Assembly (NCBI GenBank): GCA_963783095.1
Contig: CAWAMR010000002.1
Coordinates: 868,001-932,000 of the forward strand
Length of the DNA stretch: 64,000 nucleotides
Origin: CAWAMR01 sp963783095
GTDB lineage: Bacteria; Planctomycetota; Planctomycetia; Gemmatales; Gemmataceae
Direction: 5' to 3'
In this document: one piece after another, positions 59,720 to 64,000 of the stretch
How the letters are laid out: every line of letters starts with the position of its first letter
How positions within the stretch are numbered: the first letter of the stretch is position 1
Translations under genes and position numbers: made by a program
Notes under the pieces: model-generated
What the model was told of the DNA's origin: nothing
Seen by the model: only the letters and a program-made list of their open reading frames with translations
Database searches by the model: none

Positions 59720-60831
59720 ATGACATCTCTCTCCCCCGAATTGTCGTTGAACTATCTGCCCCGGTTACCGAAACGAAAAGATTTTCGGATCGGCTGCGTC
59801 GGGGCCGGCTTCATCATGCGCGACTGCCATCTGGTGGCCTATCGGCAAGGCCGGCTTCAATCCGGTGGCGATCACCTCCCGCGACGGGACCAAGGCCCAA
59901 GCGGTCGCCCAGCAACACCGCATTCCGCAGGTGTTCACGCCACGGTCGACGAACTTGCTGGCCGACCCGGAGATCGAGGTGCTCGACGTCGCCGTGCCGC
60001 CCGACGTGCAGCCCGGCATCACTGCAGCCGGCCGGCAACGCAGGGCAAACATCTCAAGGGCATTCTGGCCCAAAAGCCGCTGGCGATGTCGTATCGCGAC
60101 GCCAAGGAATGCGTCGACGCTGTGCAGCAGCCGGCATCGAGCTGGCGGTCAATCAGAACATGCGCTACGACCAATCGGTGCGCGCCATGAAGGATCTCCT
60201 GCAGCGCGGCTGGCTGGGCGAACCGGTGCTCGCCACCATCGACATGCGGGCCATCCCGCACTGGATGCCCTGGAGCGAAAAGCTGCCTTCGCTGGCCACC
60301 TTCGTCATGAGCATCCACCACCTCGACACGTTCCGCTACTGGTTCGGCACGCCCGATCGCGTCCTGGCCAGCACCCGGCCCGATCCCGCGCACGAAATTT
60401 CCCCACACCGACGGCATCAATCTCTACATCCTCGAATACGACGACGGGCTGCGGGCCACGTCCTGGGACGACGTCTGGACCGGCCCGGCACGCGAAGGCG
60501 CGGAAAGCGACATCGGCATCCGCTGGCGCGTCGAAGGGACCGAGGGCCTGGCCCGCGGCACGATCGGCTGGCCGGGATATCCCGCGCCGTGCCCAGCACG
60601 CTCGACTTCACGACGAAACATCAGCCGGGCTACTGGTTGCAGCCGCGCTGGAAGGAGGTCTGGTTCCCCGATGCGTTCGTCGGCACGATGGCCCAGCTCT
60701 GGTTGCGCTCGAAGAAGGAACCGAACCGGAGATCGGCGGCACGCGACAATCTGGAGACGATCGCCCTCTGCGAGGCGGTGTTTGCGGCGGCGAAGGAGCA
60801 CCGCGTGGTGACGGTACGTGAGTTTATGTGA
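59720..60831 (+). pseudogene. Gfo/Idh/MocA family oxidoreductase with about five frameshifts
   Basis: The protein can be pieced together from three frames. KDFRIGCVGAGFIMRDCHLV (Rossmann loop, near 59770) is followed out of frame by AITSRDGTKAQAVAQQHRIP and ADPEIEVLDVAVPPDVQP, then back by QGKHLKGILAQKPLAMSYRD (the E/Q-K-P-L motif), then NQNMRYDQSVRAMKDLLQRG, TDGINLYILEYDDGLRATSW and QPGYWLQPRWKEVWFPDAFV to the stop at 60831. Breaks lie near 59850, 60035, 60125, 60395 and 60585. The base composition is clearly GC-richer than neighbours. NAD(P)-dependent sugar dehydrogenation is the family role. Either a dead acquired gene or a poorly read GC-rich stretch. Confidence 0.8.
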
Positions 60832-60881
60832 CACGCGCCTCGATCGTGGGACGCGTAGCGCCATCATCGCACACCCACCAT

Positions 60882-61178
60882 TCACCAGCGATTCGCATAA
60901 ATCCGTGGCCCCTTATGTGGGAAAACGTATTGACACAGGAGTCCGTTGTCTTCGGGATGGGTCGCCTTGGCCAATCGCCGAGCTTCTTCCGGAGTATCCG
61001 CCACAAACGCCTCCTGACCGGCTACGGCTACGAACTTACCGCGCACTTGTGGCAACAGGTCACCCCAATGCGTTTGCAGCCAATCGCTGTTGGATTTGAA
61101 TTGCAGATGCTTCGCCCTGCAAAGGGCGTTTTCCACCGGATCGGAAACTTCCTCAATCGTAAATATTGGCTCGGTCAT
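60882..61178 (-). CDS. Small DUF5678-like protein
   Basis: A 98-residue protein with GGAGGTAATAGGCC before its ATG. GKFVAVAGQEAFVADTPEEA is the W/K-x-V-A-x-x-G-x-x-x-x-A-x-x-x-E-E motif of DUF5678-like small proteins, and LLCQYVFPHKGPRIY ends it. Members are often small partners of aspartyl protease-like or Uma2 genes; none is near. Function unknown. Confidence 0.6.
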   Translation of the reverse strand: MTEPIFTIEEVSDPVENALCRAKHLQFKSNSDWLQTHWGDLLPQVRGKFVAVAGQEAFVADTPEEARRLAKATHPEDNGLLCQYVFPHKGPRIYANRW

Positions 61179-61385
61179 GGCCTATTACCTCCATTTTGCC
61201 CATCATAGCGTCCTAAACGGTGCGATTCAAGTTCACCGATTCCGATGCTCCGACGCTTGTTTCCGCTGTCAGTTCCGTGCCGGTAGAATTCTTACGACCT
61301 CGCAACGAATGTTTTCCAATGGAAAGCTACGGCCTTGCGATCGCGAGCCAAATGATTTGTTGCTTTTTGCCTCGCAGCGGAAGAA

Positions 61386-61416
61386 ACAAAAAAAGCCCTC
61401 GGTTGAACCGAGGGCT
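61386..61416 (-). terminator. Intrinsic terminator of the YTV protein gene
   Basis: GCCCTCGGTT and the complementary AACCGAGGGC (within 61395-61416) form a stem with a tiny loop, followed on the minus strand by a run of T (plus A at 61387-61394). It lies about 27 bases past the stop of the gene at 61443. Confidence 0.9.
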
Positions 61417-61442
61417 TTCCGATTCATCTTTCGATGATTCGA

Positions 61443-62471
61443 TTACTGGCAGCAGGAGGTTGTCGGGCAGCAGGAAGTTGTCGGGCAGCAAGACTTCTTG
61501 CTGGCCAATTTGCCCTTCAAGCTGGACAGCAAACCAGGCTTGCAGCAGGTCGTGGCACACACGTTGCCGCAGGCTGGGGCACAAGCTGGTGCACAGGCCG
61601 GAGCACAAGCAACGACTTTGTCCACCCATGTCGGAACCATTTTGCAAACCGTGTAGGTTTCGCAGGTCGGGACACAGGTCGTCACGCAGCGAGTGGCCTG
61701 GTAAGGAACGCAGACCTTCTTGCAAACCGTGCAGTTGACGGTCTTGCAGACCGGCACGCACTTGGTCTTGCAAACCGGCACCACGGTGGTCTTGGTTTCG
61801 CACCGATAGGTGCAAACCTGCTTGCAGACCGGTACACATTCCTTCACGAGCTTCTTCTTGCAGACCGGCACACATTCCGTGTGGCAATCCGAAACCCAGC
61901 ACTTCTTCGTGGTGGTGGCACAAGGATCGGGGCACTTGTGGGAGATACGACCCAAAATGCTTTGACCGGCAGGAACCGTCGTGCATTCCCAATGGCCGCC
62001 GCGGACGGTCTTGGTCTGCATTTCAGTGACCGTCACCATCTTCCACTTGGTAACCATTTCCGTTTTCATCTCCATCACCGGAACCTTGACCACGCAGGTC
62101 CGGGTCTCGTTCACCATTTCCGTAACCTTCTGGTATTCCGTTACCTGTTTGGCTACCACTTCCGACACAGTCTCATACTTGTAGGCGGTGTAAGTTTCCT
62201 GCTTGGTCACCGGCTTGTAGACCGTTCGGGTCGCCTGAACCTGGGTGGGAACCATCTCACAGACCTTGATCGTGGTCGTGGTGGGGCCGCACCCGCCGGT
62301 GGGCGTCGAAACAACCGCCGGGGCTGCCGGGGCTGCCGTAGCCGGGGCGGCTACGGGTGCAGCGATGGGCTCTGCAACAACTTGAATCTGCGCAACTGCC
62401 ATGGCCGCAAACGGGGCCACAGCCAGGAGCGCACCCGCATACAGAAATTTCCGCAGGCGTGAAAAGCACAT
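61443..62471 (-). CDS. Cysteine-rich YTV-type cell wall protein
   Basis: A 342-residue exported protein. Signal peptide about 1-28 (FLYAGALLAVAPFAAMAVAQ), an Ala/Pro linker, then a Val/Thr/Lys/Glu-rich region with repeating VxK/VTE units (KPVTKQETYTAYKYETVSEV, TKWKMVTVTEMQTKTVRGGH). The second half has over 40 Cys, mostly in C-V-P-V-C-K units and CETYTVCKMVPTWVDKVV, the YTV motif of planctomycete wall proteins. It ends with APACAPACAPAC and CCPTTSCCPTTSCCQ. Such proteins form disulfide-linked protein walls or surface layers. A strong terminator and single-gene layout suggest high expression. Confidence 0.9.
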   Translation of the reverse strand: MCFSRLRKFLYAGALLAVAPFAAMAVAQIQVVAEPIAAPVAAPATAAPAAPAVVSTPTGGCGPTTTTIKVCEMVPTQVQATRTVYKPVTKQETYTAYKYETVSEVVAKQVTEYQKVTEMVNETRTCVVKVPVMEMKTEMVTKWKMVTVTEMQTKTVRGGHWECTTVPAGQSILGRISHKCPDPCATTTKKCWVSDCHTECVPVCKKKLVKECVPVCKQVCTYRCETKTTVVPVCKTKCVPVCKTVNCTVCKKVCVPYQATRCVTTCVPTCETYTVCKMVPTWVDKVVACAPACAPACAPACGNVCATTCCKPGLLSSLKGKLASKKSCCPTTSCCPTTSCCQ

Positions 62472-62686
62472 TGCAATCTCCTTATATTCCGTAAGGGTCG
62501 CCCGTGGTCATCGCCGCGTTCCTACGACAGACGCGAGTCTCTTCGACGCCGACGTTCGACATGCACTCGAATATGCGCTATATCGGCAAAATGCGAAAGC
62601 AGAGACGACTGGAAAAGTTGAGAAAACGGGGCAACATGCGCGCGCCTTTTCTAGTCACGAAGAGTTGACAGGTTGTGTTGATTAGT

Positions 62687-62839
62687 CAGTGTTCAGTGTT
62701 CAGTGTTCAGTGTTCAGTTAGGATACATGGACAAAGATGCCGGTAATGAGGAATTTGACCCCAGCTTAACCCGATCCGTATGAATGATACCATTCACTCG
62801 GATCTTAAACTAAACACTGAACACTGAATACCGAACACT
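62687..62839. repeat. Inverted heptamer repeats (CAGTGTT)4 / (AACACTG)n
   Basis: Four CAGTGTT units at 62687-62719 face AACACTGAACACTGAATACC and GAACACT at 62812-62839. The loop of about 90 bases has no gene. The right arm ends about 18 bases before the hpt start, so the hairpin would be in the hpt leader. Confidence 0.85.
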
Positions 62840-62857
62840 ATATGAGAGGAGATCTTG

Positions 62858-63385
62858 ATGCACTCGAACGTCGAGATGTTAATTTCCGCGGAGGAAATCC
62901 AAACTCGTGTTGACGAAATCGCTCGGTCGATCACACAAGCCTACAACAATCATGCTATCACTATTGTAGGCGTGTTGACCGGGTGCCTCGTCTTTCTTGC
63001 GGACTTGATTCGCCGCCTCGACTTTCCACTGCGCATCGCACTGGTTCAGGCCTCGAGTTACCGGGGAGCAGTTACCACCGCGGGCGAGCTGCACGTACAG
63101 GCAGAGTTGCTGCCGGATTTACAAGGAAAACATGTTCTATTGCTCAACGATATTCTCGATTCCGGGCAAACGCTTTCTCATTTGGTCGAGCATCTTCAAA
63201 GTCTCGGTACGGCCTCGGTTCGCGTCGCAGTACTCTTGCGAAAGGAAGGCCGGCAGCGGGTTGCCCTGGAGCCTGACTTCTGTGGTTTCACTATCCCCGA
63301 TGCCTTTGTCATCGGTTATGGTCTGGATTACAACGACGAATATCGCAATCTCCCATACATTGGGGTTTTACGGACATCAGAATAA
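62858..63385 (+). CDS. hpt: Hypoxanthine phosphoribosyltransferase
   Basis: A 175-residue purine salvage enzyme. MLISAEEIQTRVDEIARSIT at the start, VGVLTGCLVFLADLIRRLDF with the pyrophosphate loop, VQASSYRGAVTTAGEL, then LLLNDILDSGQTLSHLVEHL, the PRPP motif with N-D replacing the usual E-D, and LEPDFCGFTIPDAFVIGYGL, DYNDEYRNLPYIGVL as the base-binding end. It makes IMP and GMP from hypoxanthine and guanine. GAGAGGAG lies upstream of the ATG at 62858. Confidence 0.95.
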   Translation: MHSNVEMLISAEEIQTRVDEIARSITQAYNNHAITIVGVLTGCLVFLADLIRRLDFPLRIALVQASSYRGAVTTAGELHVQAELLPDLQGKHVLLLNDILDSGQTLSHLVEHLQSLGTASVRVAVLLRKEGRQRVALEPDFCGFTIPDAFVIGYGLDYNDEYRNLPYIGVLRTSE

Positions 63386-63395
63386 TTCCTTTAAT

Positions 63396-63476
63396 AGTTC
63401 CAAGTTCCAAGTTCCAAGTCAAAGACTTCCTACCTTTCGGGTTTTTAGCTTGGAACTTGGAACTTGGAACTTGGAA
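63396..63476. repeat. Inverted heptamer repeats (TTGGAAC)n
   Basis: GTTCCAAGTTCCAAGTTCCA at 63398 faces CTTGGAACTTGGAACTTGGA at 63449, with three to four units per arm and a short loop that itself contains TTTCGGGTTTT. It takes the whole gap between hpt and the next gene. Confidence 0.9.
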
Positions 63477-63480
63477 TGGC

Positions 63481-64000
63481 ATGCGTAAGATTTTGCTTCT
63501 CGTTCCCGACCTGAACCATCACGGTTATGCCCGCCAGGCATCGCTATTGGCAACCCATTTGCCCCACGATCGATTTTCCGTCGAGATTCTTGGGATCGAT
63601 GGCGCGGGGCCTTTGGCGGAGCCTTTGCGTGCCGAAGGTATTGTCGTCGAAGCACGTAAAGTACGCCGAGCACTGAACATAAGAGATTGGTTCGCTCTTC
63701 GGCAACGACTCGGCGCGGACCCGCCCGACATTTTGCATGCTTTTGGGCTGGACGCACTGCGGGAAATCGGCTTCGCCATGTTTGGGAACCGGCGACGCAT
63801 TCCGCCGATCGTTGTCAGCCTGTCGCTGACTGGCTGGCAAAACGAACGCTCCAGGTGGTGGAGCCGAGGATTATTAGGGCGGGCCGGTGCCATCGTGGTT
63901 GCCAATGAGCGGGAACGCGAACGATCGATCGCGCGGGGCTTCCCGCCAGATCGTCTGCACACGATCAAACCGGGCGTGTCGTTGCCAACGGTCGCGCCGG
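63481..64000 (+). CDS. Glycosyltransferase group 1 N-terminal part (runs off the window)
   Basis: An open frame from the ATG at 63481 to the end of the window, 173 codons. MRKILLLVPDLNHHGYARQA is the GT-B start, with the G-x-A-R-Q loop of family 4 glycosyltransferases; then VEILGIDGAGPLAEPLRAEG, PPDILHAFGLDALREIGFAM, PPIVVSLSLTGWQNERSRWW, and AIVVANERERERSIARGFPP leading to the linker. The sugar-nucleotide domain must lie beyond 64000. An ATG at 63476 is in another frame. The heptamer hairpin ends directly before the gene, so its binding site is within the right arm (TTGGAATGGC is poor). Confidence 0.8.
   Translation, partial: MRKILLLVPDLNHHGYARQASLLATHLPHDRFSVEILGIDGAGPLAEPLRAEGIVVEARKVRRALNIRDWFALRQRLGADPPDILHAFGLDALREIGFAMFGNRRRIPPIVVSLSLTGWQNERSRWWSRGLLGRAGAIVVANERERERSIARGFPPDRLHTIKPGVSLPTVAP

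Noticed and set aside
61434..62462. 342-codon plus-strand ORF opposite the YTV protein
   Set aside because: Mirror frame of the Cys-rich gene; the minus frame has a signal peptide, family motifs and a terminator.

Overview
The window reads as a piece of planctomycete chromosome, most likely of the family Gemmataceae. The markers are a cysteine-rich secreted wall protein of the YTV type (61443-62471), a DUF1559 pilin-like protein with a C-terminal HxxGxNxxFxDG-like motif (19864), several secreted HEAT-repeat paralogs, a WD40 protein with the usual planctomycete C-terminal extension (37502), a TIGR03067-like protein (48254), a DUF1571 lipoprotein (41994), a DUF4058 remnant and many small toxin-antitoxin style pairs. 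No rRNA is present. One tRNA-Pro(UGG) lies at 10411-10484. By eye the base composition is moderate GC, with GC-richer patches at the IS110 transposase (27050) and at a broken oxidoreductase (59720).

Layout. 1-7930 is a decayed accessory zone: an orphan Imm51-like protein, a toxin-antitoxin pair set between fragments of DUF4058 genes, a DUF1016 nuclease, and broken sulfotransferase and RibD-type reductase genes. 8646-9980 is a stand-alone SIR2-domain protein, followed by a MITE-like element, tRNA-Pro and parB with two perfect parS-like palindromes. 12353-20667 holds a PseG-like protein, small hypotheticals, a frameshifted polX, a HEAT protein overlapping an Rpn/PDDEXK protein, and the DUF1559 protein. 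20772-24507 holds an aminotransferase, a strong candidate for a novel structured RNA with its own promoter and terminator, infA and an RRM protein. 24911-31664 is a second accessory zone: VapBC remnants, an IS110 element with a large hairpin before its transposase, and a three-gene operon of an AAA ATPase, a PIN-like nuclease and a membrane coiled-coil protein. 31899-35522 holds three tandem HEAT paralogs, two of the gaps carrying the same hairpin. 35685-48742 is mostly envelope and housekeeping genes (Uma2, LRR, WD40, response regulator-groES, DUF433/DUF5615 pair, DUF1571, OprB-type porin, SGNH hydrolase). 49461-57905 is one co-directional block: two hotdog dehydratases, FabG, a long ACP, a KS-beta lacking its catalytic Cys, a complete FabF-type KS, an alpha/beta hydrolase and a GH3 enzyme. 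The end holds a membrane protein, a broken Gfo/Idh gene, the YTV protein, hpt and the start of a glycosyltransferase.

Two things run through the whole window. First, many gaps contain long inverted repeats, often with arms built from 7-8 nt tandem units (TTGGAAC, CAGTGTT, CAGTGGT, GATAATT, CAAGGTGA types), resembling the heptanucleotide STRRs of cyanobacteria but arranged as hairpins. Second, an unusual number of conserved genes are broken by one- or two-base indels, which means either heavy pseudogene formation or indel errors in the assembly. All functional names are from reading motifs by eye; no database search was run.
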